Shown here piece by piece: positions 46,065 through 60,500 of a stretch of DNA of 64,000 bases (the first letter of the stretch is position 1; every line of letters starts with the position of its first letter). Source of the DNA: Heterodera schachtii (lineage: Eukaryota; Nematoda; Chromadorea; Rhabditida; Heteroderidae); the NCBI GenBank assembly GCA_023374025.1, contig SIJG01000060.1, forward strand, positions 1 to 64,000, read 5' to 3'. The position numbers and the translations under genes are program-made. The notes below the pieces were generated by a model, which made no database searches, was not told the origin of the DNA, and saw only the letters and a program-made list of their open reading frames with translations.

Positions 46065-48178
46065 GCACACACTTATATTTTTTCGGAGAATTTATGAAAA
46101 TATTTGTTATTAGATTGGAACAAAGCTCTTTAAAAATTTAAGAAGGAGAAATGGGTAATAGTAATAATGTCCTAAGTCTGCAAAATGAAACCTCAAAAAT
46201 GTAAAAGAATGTCTATATCACGTAAAAAAGACCACTTTTCTTTTTAAATTTTATGTTTTTTTAATTCTCTTTATTTAATATATTGTTCATCTGTAAACTA
46301 TAAACAATTGCTAGAATTAAAATTAACTATAATAATTATTGCTATGAATACTTCAATTTTTTACTTTTATGCTTGAAATGATTTTTATTTATAGCTTAAG
46401 CCATTATTTTTTCTTGGAATGACTTTTATTATTTAAAACCTATATTAAAGTGCCTATGTCATTTAGTTATTAGAAATTTTTTTGTTTTGGTTTATTAATT
46501 TCAAAGTTCTTCCCGTTCTTATCGTTGAGCTTGGCACAAAATTGCGGGTTGTTTAGATTGCCCGAAATTCTGCAGTAATATGATACTATTCGTATTCGAT
46601 TTAAATTGTAATTTAATAAAATTATAATATGGGATTCATCAAGAGCTTTTACAAAACGATAATTTTATTCATAGGCTATTTCTTCAATCAAATTATGTAT
46701 TCATTATTAATTTTTGTATCGGTAATCAAATCTTAATTACTACATGAAAAGAACACCGACAATGCATAAAATATTTGATTGTATAAATTTTTTTATAAAA
46801 TTAATTTTTTCGTTTTATCATCAGTTCTTTTTAGAAGGGTTTAATATTTTAAATATATAATTAGAAATACAACACGTTTTAAACAAAATAATAGAAAATT
46901 TTAATTACTATTAAAATAATTTTTAATTAGAAATGGATAAAATGATTTTCAGAATAATGAGAAATTTAATAAAAAAGCTAAATTCCTTTTATTAAAAAAA
47001 AATAATAATAAATAGCTGATTTAAATACCAAAGAAAACTATTCAGTGAGAAATCCGAATATGCATCAGATTCCATGCACACTTTATTTTAGTTTTATTAA
47101 ATAAATAATTAAATCCAAAAGTTAAAGTTTGAAAAGTATACTTAAAAATATAATTATCTGTTTATTATTCCACCATGCTGAAAACTGAAAAAATTCCCAA
47201 AAAATTATTCCTGTAAATATAATTTTTTTTCTTGATAAAGAAAAAATGTTCTTAATCAAAAAACTATAATTTTTAATCATTTCATTTGATATAGATATTA
47301 CAAAATTTTGTTTTTTTAAATTTTTTATGTATTAAAATTTTATTTGCCTATCTTTGTGCATATTTAATGCTAATAAACAATTTTATATTTTATCTATACC
47401 CAAAAAATTTTTCCTTTTGTATGCAAAATGGCATACTTTTTAAACCAGTTTAAACCCGGTTTAGCTGAGTTCTTCCAAAAAACGTCGAAATAGGTCAACC
47501 GAGATTTCGATTAAGCTATTTTTTGATACCAAGATCGTTAAGATTGACCGTCATTTGACAAAGTATGGAATAAAATTGGGGTCGTAAACATATGACAATG
47601 CTTATACATTAAAAATATTTATGTATTAACAAATAACTTAATTTAATAAAAAATTTCTTGAAAAAAGCTTAGAAGTATCCAAATGTATTAAAATATAAAA
47701 ATGAAAAATTTTCATTTTATAAAATATTATTATTTTTTAATTAAATTTAATTACTTGCCCCATTCGGACTTCGCCCACACTTGCCCTATTTGGACTTCCT
47801 CCTAGCACCCTTTATTTCATCTTTTAATTTTTTGATGCCAATTTTTAGTAGTCTTGATGGAATAATTTTTGGCTTATTTTGATTGAAAGAAGAATTTGCT
47901 AATAATTGTTCCTCACTCGTGCTTAATTTAAGAGTTTGAGAACATTCTTCGGTTATATAGAATTTTTGTGACCCATTATCAAATAAATTATTTCCTTCAA
48001 ATTTGGATTGTATTGTCTGTGTACTCTGTTTTGGGGTGGTCTATTAAGGTGAAATTCCTGATTTGGCAGTTCGATTCCTCCATTCTTTATATGTCTTCAC
48101 GTGCTTTGGTATGATCATTTGAAAGTCCATTATTTTTTTGTTGAATAAATTTTAAGTTTTTCGCTCAATTTAAGGGAA

Positions 48179-48465
48179 AATGATAATAAATATTTGCTAT
48201 AATTTTTCATTATTTATGTTCCATGGTTTTTCAAATTTTTTAATATTTATTTACTTTTGGAAATCTAATTTTTGTATTTTCTTTAAATTCTACCTATATA
48301 AATTTCACCATATTATATATAAAAAACATATCCAATAATTTATTTTTATTTTTTTAACAAATTGAGTCCCACCAGAACTCTCCCGTTGTCCTTCATGATA
48401 TCGTTTTTAATTAGTGTATTTCTTCTGAGAGACTAATTATTTAGAAGGTGTTAATTGATATTTTA
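48179..48465 (+). repeat. Duplicated segment, copy 1
   Basis: Diverged but colinear with 49363-49645. Landmarks are TATAAATTTCAC, CCAATAATTTATTTTTATTT, TCTC(C/T)CGTTGTCCTTCATG and AGTGTATTTCTTC. Non-coding. Confidence 0.75.
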
Positions 48466-49362
48466 ATTTTAAATTTTCATGTAATTAAAGAGTATTTATT
48501 TGATTTAATTTTTTAATGATAAGGTTTTACTAATTATTTCGAAATTAATTTTAAATAATAATTATATATTTTTTACATACTGATTCAAATTAATTGATAT
48601 TATTTGTTTTTAAATATGGGTGATCACGGGTTTTACATCTGTTGGGGCGTTGCAAATAAATAATTAGATCATCTCATCTTAAATCTTTGATTTTCGTCCA
48701 ACTGAATTTTGATTTACATGCTACTTGATTAGATTTAGGTGTTATATAAAAATGAATCAGGAATTTAAATTAATAAAAACATATACCCAGATGTATAAGA
48801 TAATTTATTTATTTACAAAAGATATTAATATTTTTTATTTTAATATATATTCTTCATTAAAGAAATTTTATCCAATATTCATTTTAAAATTAATCTGTAA
48901 TTAAAATAAATAATTATTCAGGACAAGGAAATCAAAAATCAAAAGATTTCATTTCAATATAATCTTTATTTGATGATAAATTTTAACTATTTTGATAATT
49001 AAATAAAACTTTTATAAAAAGTTAATTTTTATCTTGATATTATATATCTAATTATAATTAGGTATTTATAGTAATCAGCATTTTTCCTTCATTTCATTTC
49101 ATAAATTATTATCGTTTGTAAATAAATCTTTGATTTGTTCTTTGTTAAAGAAAAGTTTTATTTTTTATGCTTTTCATTATTTATTTGATTTTTATTAGGC
49201 TTCTATAATCATTTGTCAGCAATTGGTTTTCTTTATATATTCTTTCAGTATCTTGGTGAATCGACGATGAAGCCGATAAAGAACCTGCGTAACATAATTC
49301 TCTTTATATTTCTAAATTACTTAAAAGTATTAGTTGAAGAGGTTTTTAACTTTTTTCTATGG

Positions 49363-49645
49363 AATGATAATTAATATTTTTGCTATACTTTTTCATTATT
49401 TATTCCATGCTTTTTTATTTACTTTTAGAAATCTAATTTTTTTTAATTCTAACCATATAAATTTCACAATATTATATTTAAAATAAAGTAAAATTTAACT
49501 ATTTGTATATATTCCAATAAATTATTTTTATTTAATATATTGATTCCCTCCAGAATTCTCTCGTTGTCCTTCATGTATATCGTTTTTAACTAGTGTATTT
49601 CTTCGGATAAGTAGTAATTATTTAAAACATATTAATTGATTCTTT
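49363..49645 (+). repeat. Duplicated segment, copy 2
   Basis: Second copy of 48179-48465, same orientation, about 1.18 kb downstream, with substitutions and small indels. Confidence 0.75.
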
Positions 49646-52600
49646 AAAAGAGGGATGGCTGGATTAGCATTTATAAAATTATTCTTTTTAGGTGATTTGA
49701 GCTAGGAAGAATTTCATTCCATTAAAAAATATTTAATTGAAATAAAAACTCAAAAAGTTTTATATTTTAATGAATTTGACTGAATATAATGTAATGCGAA
49801 TCACATCATATTTCTATTATATCATAAAAATAACCAAAAAAGATTTGAGTGGAATAAGCAATAAATTAATATAATCATGAGAGCATATAAATTCACTTAC
49901 TTAAACTATCAAAAATGCAATAAATTTGCTAGAATTATTAAAATTATTTCAAATAATATTTTTTTCTTTTCAATTATAAAAAAAATTATTTTTCTTTTGA
50001 AAATTTATTATTTAAAAGCAGAAATTATGACTAAATAAAAGTTTAATATTAATAACAATTAAAAATCAAATATAGACTATCAAAGGCCAACCTATCAATG
50101 CTTATGAACCTGATAATAAATAGCGTATAAAATTTAGGTTCGTTGTTAAAAAATTATATTAAAATCCTAGAAAACATTAAAACAAAGCAGTGAATTAAAA
50201 CTTTTAAAATATATATAGTCTTGTAAGTACGATGCTGATGAGACAAATATTTCAATACTGCGAATGGACGCAAAAATACATAGACATACTCACACACGAG
50301 TAACTAATATGATAAAACAAAATATTTTAATAATTAATAATTAAAAATAATAGAATTTATCAATAAAGAATTTAAGTATTAGCTTCAAAAATATGAAAAA
50401 AATTTAAAAGAAATATTATTAGCAAAAGATTTTTAAAAAAGTTAAAACGATAAATATAAACAACAAAAAAGTTCTCGATATTCATAATATTTAGTGAATT
50501 AAAAATCAAAAAATTACAAAGAAAAAAATAAAAGAAATTATGCATAAAATAAAAGCAATAAAATTGTAATATTAAAATATTAAAAATAGAAAATTGTCTC
50601 ATGCTCTTTTTCTCGTATTCTTAATCAAAATAACATTCGGCTAAAATACAATTTTTTGAGCAAATAGTACTGTTGAATAGAAGATGGTTGCTTGGAATAC
50701 TACTGAATTAAAAAAACCAGTTGAAAACCAATTAATACATAAAAATAATGAATAATTTTACGAATATAAAACGGTAAATTAATTTTTATATTTTATTTAA
50801 AACAATCGTCTCATAATTTTAAATTAAATAAATCATTTCTTGTGGAAAACAAAGACTTTTTGTTACATTCAAGGTATAATTATAACAGATTTAATAATTG
50901 TTCTTTACTTATCTGCATATTATTATGCTTCCGTCACGAGTATATGATATTTCTATCGGGTCTCTGCGAATTCGAATATAACCTAAGTCACATGTTTTTC
51001 TTTGCAGAATTTTGCGTAATTTCTCTAATTTCAAATGTGATTTTTTATATGGCTTAAATAGAATGATTTATATAAATTTAATATGTTAGTGCTTTTGTTA
51101 TAAAGTTTTATTAATTATTTTGTCTAAAATTTTGTTCATTAAAAAATAATATGATTTTTATCCTTTTGAAAATATTCAGTTCATTTTTAATGCACTTAAT
51201 CATATCTTAATTTAAATTTTTACTTTTATCTGCTGCAATACTAGAGAAAATTTATACATTATTTTTAATTTTAAATAATTGCATTTTATTTTTAGTACAC
51301 TAATCATTATCAATAATAGCACACTAATCATTTATATCTAACATGTTTAATTATTTTTTATTTTATTCATTTTAATATAAAACAATGTTTTTCATTTTTT
51401 TATCAAAACAATTTTTTATTTTTACATATTAAAATTTAGATTAAAAGCTTTCTTGAAACAAAATTAACCATTAACAGTTAAAAATTAAGTTTATTTTTTT
51501 AATTTTTAAAATTTCGGCATAAGTTGTCGAATTTAATAAATACCTTTATTTTTATATCATTATTTATTTATAAAAATGTATTTTCATAACGACATTGACT
51601 TTTTTTTTATTCATTTAAAATAATTATGCATATATTTTATGTAATTTTGAAACTCTTTTTGATTTCGTCACAGTTGGTCAATTAAATAATGTAATTAGAT
51701 TTAAATGATTTTTGCACATTTTTTTATTTTGTCTGCAGAATTTTTATGTTTTTTTTCTCAAAGTAAAAATTTAATATATTATTTCCTATTATTTTTTTCT
51801 TAAGAATATAAACATTATATAGCAACTCACTAATTTACATAAATTTCATTCATATTAATTTTTTTAACGAATTCTTTTCAGTTAATTATTTCTTATTAAA
51901 AGTTCGATATTTGAAAATACAAGCTTAGTGTTAGTATTAGTTTTCTTGTTAATAAATGCAAGCACTTAAATTTTGAATATTGCCAAAATAAATTTATTAA
52001 CCTATATAACCTAATACTTTTAAAATTTAAATAAATACAAAATCAATATCAATTAGGATTTCATATAAAAAAGTTTAAAATATTTAGAATTTAAACCGAT
52101 TAAAAATATTAAAAACAATCAAAACTATAATACTATTCATTATAGTTATTTAAAAAAGGTAAAAACCTTCTAATCAAGTAATAATGGTTTGATGAAATAA
52201 ATATTTATTTTAATTTCTTTTATTGACGGTAAATATTTCATAAAATGAATGTTCGATTATCAGTCAAATTGCAAAAAATTTTAAATTAATCATCTATTTG
52301 AATTTAAAGTAATAATTAAACCAATAGCATTATTTTTCGTAGTCAAGAATCTCAAAAATAATAATTAATTTTTAATTTCTATTTAAAAATTAATATTAAA
52401 TGTTTTTACTTTAATATGATATTTATTAGTTAATTTTCTTTAAACTTCTTTTTCTTCTTGCAGTTCGGCTTTCTTACATTTTGTATTTTTCCTCAAAGAA
52501 CTTAATTAAATCAACTTTTTAGGAAATTAAATTATATTGTTACTAATGGGTAAATGAAATTTCATTATGCATCCATAAATTATGCAAATAGATTCAAATA

Positions 52601-54435
52601 AAATTCATGTCATATTTCTCTTCAATTTTTTTATTATGCTGGTGGTTTAAGAACAATTATTTATTATTAGCTTTTTCTGGGCTTTATTAATAGTTCAGCT
52701 ATATTAAGCAATATTTTTTTAATAGTTTCAATTATTTTATCACTCACTTAGGACTTTATATATATTTAAGTTACTTTAAAAAAATAAAATTTTCGAAATT
52801 TATATAATAAACATTAATTGTCAAAATTCAAATTAATAAATTATATTTGTTAATAAAAAAAAGAACAATTATTAGATGCAAAACAACAAAATTGAAAATT
52901 TATATAAGTTAAATTTTTGAAGAAACATCATAAATTGATCTTTATAAAGAAATTTAAAATAAAATATTGCTAAATACATTTCAAAGTCAAAGAGAATAAA
53001 TTAAAAATAGGAGATATAATTTTAATAAAAAAATTAATATTCAATTAAATTTAATAAATATTATATCATTTATGGTTGGATAGCGCTGAAATCCCAAAAG
53101 AAATATAGAACAATATATTGCTTAAAATAAAAATAAATAAATTTTTCTGAAAATCAACTAATTAAAAAATATAAAATAATTTAGTTGAACAACTAATAAT
53201 CTTTCAAATAAATTAAAAGCATTAATTCACCTAAATTTACAATTCACAAAAACCAACAGTTTATTTAATTTTGTTGTTTTAAGTTAAATATTTATATTTA
53301 ATTAAGATTTTTTTTATAATGAATTGATTTTCGGTAAATATTATATATTGAAAATGATAATTTTGTCAAGCTTTTTATTTTTTATATTGAATTTATATGT
53401 ATGTGTAATTTCTTAATAATTCTACCTATTACAAAAATTCCAAATTTCAGCCGAGTTAAATTAATTTTTTTATATTCTCTTCTTAATGTTTCTAATGTTT
53501 TTGCTTTTTCGAAATAAAAAGCCTTAATTAGTAAAATTAAAATTTTTATTTGTTATTATTTTGTTCTGTATAAAATTATATTTTAAATAACAACAATGAT
53601 ATTCGTATATTTATGGAATGGTGCAAAGAATAAATTTTAATTTGTAAAAATAATTCCTTATTTTTATATAATAAATGGTATTAAAATGATCGTTTATTTT
53701 TTCAATAGAATTAGTTTTACTTATGTACTTTATAATAAAATAGAAAACAATTTTATGCATTTACAATTTATTTTTTGCCATTTGAATTCTGCATCGTGTG
53801 AGGAAGCTATCATTTTAACAACGAATTAAAACTAATTACAGTTTATCAAAAAATACAAAAGAAATGATTATCATTTATAGTCATAAAAATAATAAGTAAT
53901 TTAAAAAATAGTTCATTTCACTTATTAAAATTATTATAATACTATTCATGTAAGTAATGTCATTTTTTTACATAAAGAATTTTTTTAATTATTAATACGA
54001 CATTAAGTGATTTTTATGTATTTCTTTCCAATAACTTTTATATGATCATTTATATTCGTATTCCGATGCCAAATTTTTTTTAGATTAAATAATTGGAATT
54101 CACTTTGGCTTACTTGATCTTCTTGAGACCTTCAATTTCTTCAATACAAAATTTTTTTTTCGGAGATGAGCGAGCAATGATTCAAGTTGTTCTTGTGTAA
54201 ATTTTCTCAATAATTAAAATTCATAAATTCTTTAATGAATAAAATAAATTTTATTTCTTTTTTCGTTATCATAAATTTTGTTTATTGATGTATGTTTTTG
54301 ATTCGAAGCATCAAAATTTCAATTTAATTTTTTGTGCAATTTGATATTTTATATGAATATTTTTTTCGACTTTATGCAGTTGAAGGTTTCTTTGATTTTT
54401 ACTATATTAAAATAATAATGTTAAGAATTTATTAA

Positions 54436-54801
54436 GCTAAATTGTCACCATTGGTGAAGCCAATATTTATAGGATTTACATTTTATGAATCATATACTTA
54501 TAGTTTATGTGAAGTTGTTGAAATTTTTAATGAAACTTCAAAATTGTTTTGGCAAAAAGGTAAAAATGAATTTGTGAATAACAATATTAGTGATGAGATA
54601 AATTTGGAAAATGAAAATGAATTGAATTACGAAATGAAAGAAGAAAAAAGTTCAGAAAATCTATCAAGAAATAAAATGGAAGCAAAAATTACAAAACTTC
54701 GTAAAGAATTTGACGAAAAATGGAAAAAATGTATGAAAATACGAAAGAAAGTGCCGAGGAAGAAAATGCAAAAGCGGAAAAATCAATTGAGATTATTGTA
54801 A
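54436..54801 (+). CDS. Hypothetical Lys/Glu/Asn-rich frame, possibly an exon
   Basis: An uninterrupted frame of about 121 codons in DNA where a stop is expected roughly every 10 codons, so it is unusually long. The first third is mixed (PIFIGFTFYESYTYSLCEVVEIF). The rest is highly charged, with an Asn/Glu stretch and a Lys/Arg-rich end (KITKLRKEFDEKWKKCMKIR) likely to be helical or coiled coil. There is no ATG near the start; the first in-frame Met is around two-thirds in. If real, it is therefore an internal or terminal exon, possibly entered through the AAG at 54433-54435. I recognise no family. Its composition resembles translated A-rich DNA, so it may be chance. Confidence 0.25.
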   Translation, partial: AKLSPLVKPIFIGFTFYESYTYSLCEVVEIFNETSKLFWQKGKNEFVNNNISDEINLENENELNYEMKEEKSSENLSRNKMEAKITKLRKEFDEKWKKCMKIRKKVPRKKMQKRKNQLRLL

Positions 54802-54811
54802 AAAATAAAAA

Positions 54812-55090
54812 ATGATAAATGAATACAATCGGAAATTTGACACTTTTGTTTCATCGCCATTTTCATCTCCTTTTATTTCAAAAAAAAAGTTTACCTTTTT
54901 ATACAGATTAATTTTTAGTTCTTTTTGTTATTCCTTCAAATGCTTTTGTCTTTTTCAGTTATTTAATTTTTGTTCAAAAATAACCGAATTTTTGAACATA
55001 TTGCCTCGTAGGTACCTTTTTTCTTTGTTGAATTTGATCGTTCAAGAAATCAAAATAAATATAGCCATAATTAACAACAGATTAAAATAA
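54812..55090 (+). other. Open frame of 92 codons, doubtful
   Basis: An ATG-initiated frame 11 bases after the previous one, very rich in Phe/Ser/Leu/Ile. It shows no domain or clear signal. I list it only because it adjoins the longer frame at 54436 and lies in DNA where long frames are rare. Probably not a gene. Confidence 0.12.
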
Positions 55091-57465
55091 ATTTAAAAAA
55101 TTTTAGTCGCTAAAAGAAATTATTATAAAATTTGACAAAATTTGAATGAAAAATGATATAAATAAAAAATAAGTGTATAAATTTGCTTATCAATAAATTC
55201 ATGCCAAACAACAAGTCTAATGCCTAAAAATTGAAAGTTGCATTTGTAGTTCAAATAATAATTATCAAATAAAGAATTGAAAATTTTAAAAATATAAAAA
55301 TAAATTTATTACTATAGTAACAAATAAATTCCAAAAGGTTTACACTTTAAAATATTTTAAAATAATTGAAACTTAAGTTTGTAATCAATTCATAAACCGA
55401 ACAAAATTTACAGTCTATACAATAGACTATTTCCTCTTTACATTTATAAAAAAGAAAAGAGAACCTTTTGTTTGCAAAAATTCACGAAAGAAATCTATTT
55501 CTATCATTTCGGGTTCCAAACCTAAATTAACAAAATAATGAAAAATAAAAATTATTGTGTTTTATAATTTAAATATAACATTCAAAAATGATAAGACACT
55601 ATTACGCTACACATTAATATCTAATGTAATTATTGGACACTTAATAATAATTTAAAATATAAATTATTATGACAATCTAAAAATCATATTGTTACATATG
55701 AATAATCAACAAAAAAACTAAGCATTAATTCGAAAAAAAGAAAGACGAAGAAAGGTAAGTAAACAATTCTTGTTAATTTATCCTATTTTCTTTGGACTTT
55801 TGGTGATTATTCAACATGAAAAAAAGAATTAATGATATTTATTTAAATTTTGTTAAAATATTGAACATATGTTATGAGAAATAATAATTTAAAATAATCA
55901 AAATTTAATTATTAACTTTAAAATATCATTTAAGAAAATGTCAAAATAATGAAGATAAATAAAAGACTAGTTTAGTTGTGGTCATGACATAAATTATACT
56001 TAAATTATGTAAAATGAATGGTTATAGTATGGATTGTTTATAAAAAAACAACAATTATTGATGCAAATCAACAAATGAAAATAAAGATAATGTAATAATA
56101 ATTGAACTCATTTTTTTTTTGCCTTCTTTATAAGTTAATTTAATCTTTTTCTTGAAGGTATTTATTTTAAAATATTTACGAGATAAATTACTTCTTTATT
56201 TTGTGCAATTTATTAACTTATTCAATTCGTTTTTTAATTTTTAAGTTAATATAATTACGAATATTTTAATGTAAATTTCTATTTAACTTCTTTTTATTGT
56301 TAGTTTGTTTATTGTTGAAAAAGGTACGAAAAAATTTTATTTTAAAAGAAGTTAAATTATTTTTGGAAAAAAATTCTTCGTAAAGGGCGAAATAGGCAAA
56401 AAAAATGCCATAAAAGGCATTTAATAAAAATTTCCTTAAAAGCCCTCAAAATTGCGAAATATGTAGGAATTTTTAAAATTTTCCCATAATCGTATTGAGT
56501 TCATTAACATAATTACTTAATTAAAAAAAATTAAAATTTGTACAATATTAAAATTTTTGTTTAATATTATTTAAAAAACAAACAATATTGATTTTTATGC
56601 AAATTCAATTATCAGAAAAATTATTATTAAACAAAATGTTGATATTTAATTATAAAAAAATTGCATTAATGATAAAGATGAAATAAAAATCCTTTCAGTT
56701 AAAAATTAATAATTATGTCTGATATTTTTATGTCAAAGTAGGAAAAAATTAAAAAAAAATTGGGTTCGTAAACGTCATTAGCTTAAAATTTGTAGAAAAA
56801 AGTAGAAAAAGAGAGATTTTATAAAAATAAGAATTAATATGCCACGAGACGTTTTCATTTTTACATTTTATGAGGTTAAGAAAATATTTTAGAACTAATA
56901 AAAATTTCAGTACCCAAAAGATAGTTGAATCTAAAACTTAAAAATAAATACAAATATGCATAGATTATTAAAATAATTTTTAGTTGGATTGAATAAAATA
57001 ATTTTTCACAAAAAAATAATCTATTAAAAAGGAAAAATTTCCTTTCAGCTCAAAAATTGGCTGCTCTTATGAAAATATTCAAGAAAAAACAAAAATAAAT
57101 TATTAAACTTTAAAAAATATATAAAAAATATAAATTAATTTAAATAACAATTTAATGAGGAAAATAATAATTGCAAAAACCATATGAAACAGAAAGCTTG
57201 AATATGATATATTTATCTTAAAGAAAATAAAATAATTATTAAAAAATTCGTAGGATATAAATTAGTTTAATATATTTTTTAGATGAAAATACAAAAAGAA
57301 TTTCAGATTACAAATTTAGAATTAAGGTAATTATATCCAAATAGTAGCAATAATTTATGAATGTAATCAACAATTGAATGTCAATTTTATTTACCCAATA
57401 ATAAAAAGAAACTTTCTTAAAATATATTGATTGCATAAATATAGTAAAGGTTGGGCAAAATGGTA

Positions 57466-57554
57466 GACCTGGGAGGGAATCGAACCCTCGACCTCTGGTG
57501 CGGCGATCGGCTTCTCACCCAAACCAGTGCTCTTTCCGTCTGAGCTTCCAGGCC
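57466..57554 (-). tRNA. tRNA-like gene with apparent 16-nt intron
   Basis: The minus-strand cloverleaf has a 7-bp acceptor stem GGCCTGG/CCAGGTC (one G-U), a D-stem GCTC/GAGC with loop AGACGGAAA, an anticodon stem CTGGT/ACCAG, a 5-nt variable loop and a T-arm GAGGG TTCGATT CCCTC. The GGTTCGATTCC box B is perfect, and a TTTT follows the 3' end. The anticodon loop is 23 nt, so an intron of about 16 nt is implied. Under the usual position (after base 37) the anticodon would be GGG (Pro), but base 37 would then be U, which is unusual. It may be a true tRNA gene, a pseudogene, or the head of a tRNA-derived SINE, since the GC-rich region continues 5' of it to about 57630. Confidence 0.7.
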
Positions 57555-60500
57555 GTCCCATTAGCCCTTCCCTTTTATGGATCTTTTGCCCCCGCTTTAA
57601 GCGTTTTAACCGTCCGCTGGCTCATTCCTTACAATATTTATTTCTCGAATTAAAATGAAAAAAATTATATTTGAAATTTATGTAAATATTTTTACACCAC
57701 CCAACCCCTAATGATTCTGTGAATAACTCGAAATTTATTTGCGTAACACAACCTTTTAATAAATCAATAAATATAAATTTAATTTGAATATAACAAATTC
57801 ATATTTTAATATATTATAAAAATTATATTGGATTGTTAGCCAGTCTCTTAATTAAATTAAAATAATAAAATTATTGATATGTCTTAAATCTATAAATTAT
57901 TAAATTTACAAGTGTTTTGAATAAATAAAATTACAGAATGAAAACGATAATATTTCCAATGGTACATTATGATGCAAATGTTATCTATTCAAAGACAAAA
58001 ACAATAAAAATCTTAACAAAATATTTAAGAATAAATTATTATTTTCATTATTGTTTTACTAAAAATATATTTATTTAATTAATAATTTGCATTCTTCTTT
58101 CAAGTAAAGAGTTTAACGATGTTATCATAATATCCAAGCAACAGAATTATAACGATTGTGGAGTGTTGTCATGTATTAAATGATGAGACTGAAAAAACAT
58201 TTGAATTTAAAAGAGAAGCCTTGAAAAAATACTATTACAAAATAAAATAATGAACATACATATATATCATCAAACGCGAACTTATAGGATTAATTTTACA
58301 TGTATAATGATGATAAGAATCGAAAAACTTCAATAATAAAAATTAATTAATAATAAATACAAAAATGCATTTCAATGTTTAATATAAATAATAATAATTA
58401 TTACTCTCTTGTGAATTTTTTTGTCCGTATGATGTTTTATAAAAAATTAAAATTATATCAGCTTACCTATTCGCTTTTGCAGCCTGGTGGATAAAAATTG
58501 CATTGCAACTTACTAGAGAATATGATAAAATAGAAAGTAATTTTCAAGGTTTGTAGATGAAAATTTAAAAAAATGGAAAAATTATGCAAAAAACTCGGAA
58601 TTTTAATGTTTTTGTCCGTGAAATTTATTTATTTGTCAACGTGCAACTGAACGAAATGTCTATTTTCATATACAATACTGTAATCTAGGTTCATCTAAAA
58701 TAAGTTTCATATTTTTGTATCAATATTGTTATTGTTTAAATAAATTAATATTTTAATATTTCTAAAATCTGATTTCTTTCAATGAACACTTGGATTAATA
58801 AATGCATTAGAAACTAATTATAATTATCAACAATAAAACCAAAAATAATATTGATAACTCTTTTCGAAAATATATTTTAATTTTTACTTCAAATAATTAA
58901 TAAATTATTATTTATTTATTAAAAAATTTGTGAAGAATTTTGCGCGTACGCAGAATGATAAACAAATAAAAAAACTATATATATTATATAAGATTTAATT
59001 ATTTTAAATAATAAAAATTGACAATTAATATTAATTATAATCAAAGCTTAATAAAAGTTGATTAAATAATGATGAAATTATATTTAAAACTAAGTCAGTT
59101 TATGGAAATTCATATAAATAATGAATGTAATTTATCCCAAAATGTACATTGATAGTTCAACTAAATATAAAATCAGAATTTAACATTGTTTAAAGAAATG
59201 TAAGGTAATTCATTAGAAATTATATGTAAAATTCTGAAGACAGTATTAAATTAAATATAGGGAGTAACAATAATTTGAAACAATAAAATAAATTCAATAA
59301 CTTTCCGATAATTGATTGTGACTACATAGTGAAGGCACTTTTATTATCGATTTTTAATGTAACCCAATTTTTATATTTTGTCTTCCAATATATGTCTTTA
59401 TAATTAAAAATATGATGTACAAAAAGATATAACTAATTAAAATATATCATTTTATTTGCAAAAATAAAAGTTCAATAATCATTTTGAATTTAAACAAATA
59501 AAAAGTAACGGATGGTACAGATGCCGAAAAAACAATAGATCTCATCTTTTGTATTCCCGAACAATAATTTAAAGTGAATAATATATTCAAATAAAAAGGG
59601 TCAATTGAATCTTAAAAAACTTTGCCATCTGAAACTTTGATTTTATTTTTAAAAACATTCAAATTCTTAAACAGTTAAAAACATAAGATTAAATAGTAAA
59701 TAAAATTACAAAAAATAAAAATTATTATTTTAATTAAATAATATATATATATAAAGTAAACTTACAATTTTAAAATAATAAAATTTCATGTTAAGAGTAT
59801 AAAAATTGTAAGCAGCATCTTATTATTAAAGCATAAGATTTAAGCCAAAAGCAATGAAAAAATTGTTATTATAATTAAATTTTAAGATAAAATGTTTTAC
59901 TTCATGTTTGAAAAATAATAATAAATTTAAAATAATTATTTTCCTAAAGAGAAATTCTTTTTATCGGTTTTAATCTTCTAAGGTTGCTTTTGCATTAAAG
60001 CAGTTGGAAATATTTTTAAATGTTTATAAAATTGATTATACTTGTTAAATTGCAATTATGATAGATATTTTTTATATTATTGTTCTATTCATTTTTGCTT
60101 ATCTATTTTTTGTCCTTTCATATAATTTGTTAAATTTACTATCATTTTATAGTCAATAAAGTTATTTGCTTTTTTAATTTGGTTAATTTTATTCAAATTT
60201 ATTTATAAATTTTCTTGGTACCAATCAATTCCTCGCGGGACTTTTCGATCGTATTTAAATATTTATATGCAACTAAAAATACTGCACTTAAATAAAAAGA
60301 CCATTATTTTTATTTTTTATCATTATATATATTTTCAGCCTTCATAATGTTGGTTTTATACTTTTCAATAGTTTTTTAAGTAATTACTTTTGGATTTTCT
60401 TTAATTTCTCAATTCTTATTTTATGAGAAAAATGAACTGACTCTTTTCTCTCTATTGATTATTTGGCTTTTTTCTATTTAAGGGCTTTGAAATATTTCTT

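Larger units (their letters stand above)
34039..57465. other. 23-kb AT-rich desert
   Basis: No recognisable protein gene across this span. The longest frame is the Lys/Glu/Asn-rich one at 54436-54801, described separately. Other supported content is a set of short repeats, hairpins, a G-rich islet (42311-42456), a purine-rich tract (46006-46064) and the duplicated segment at 48179/49363. Confidence 0.65.
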
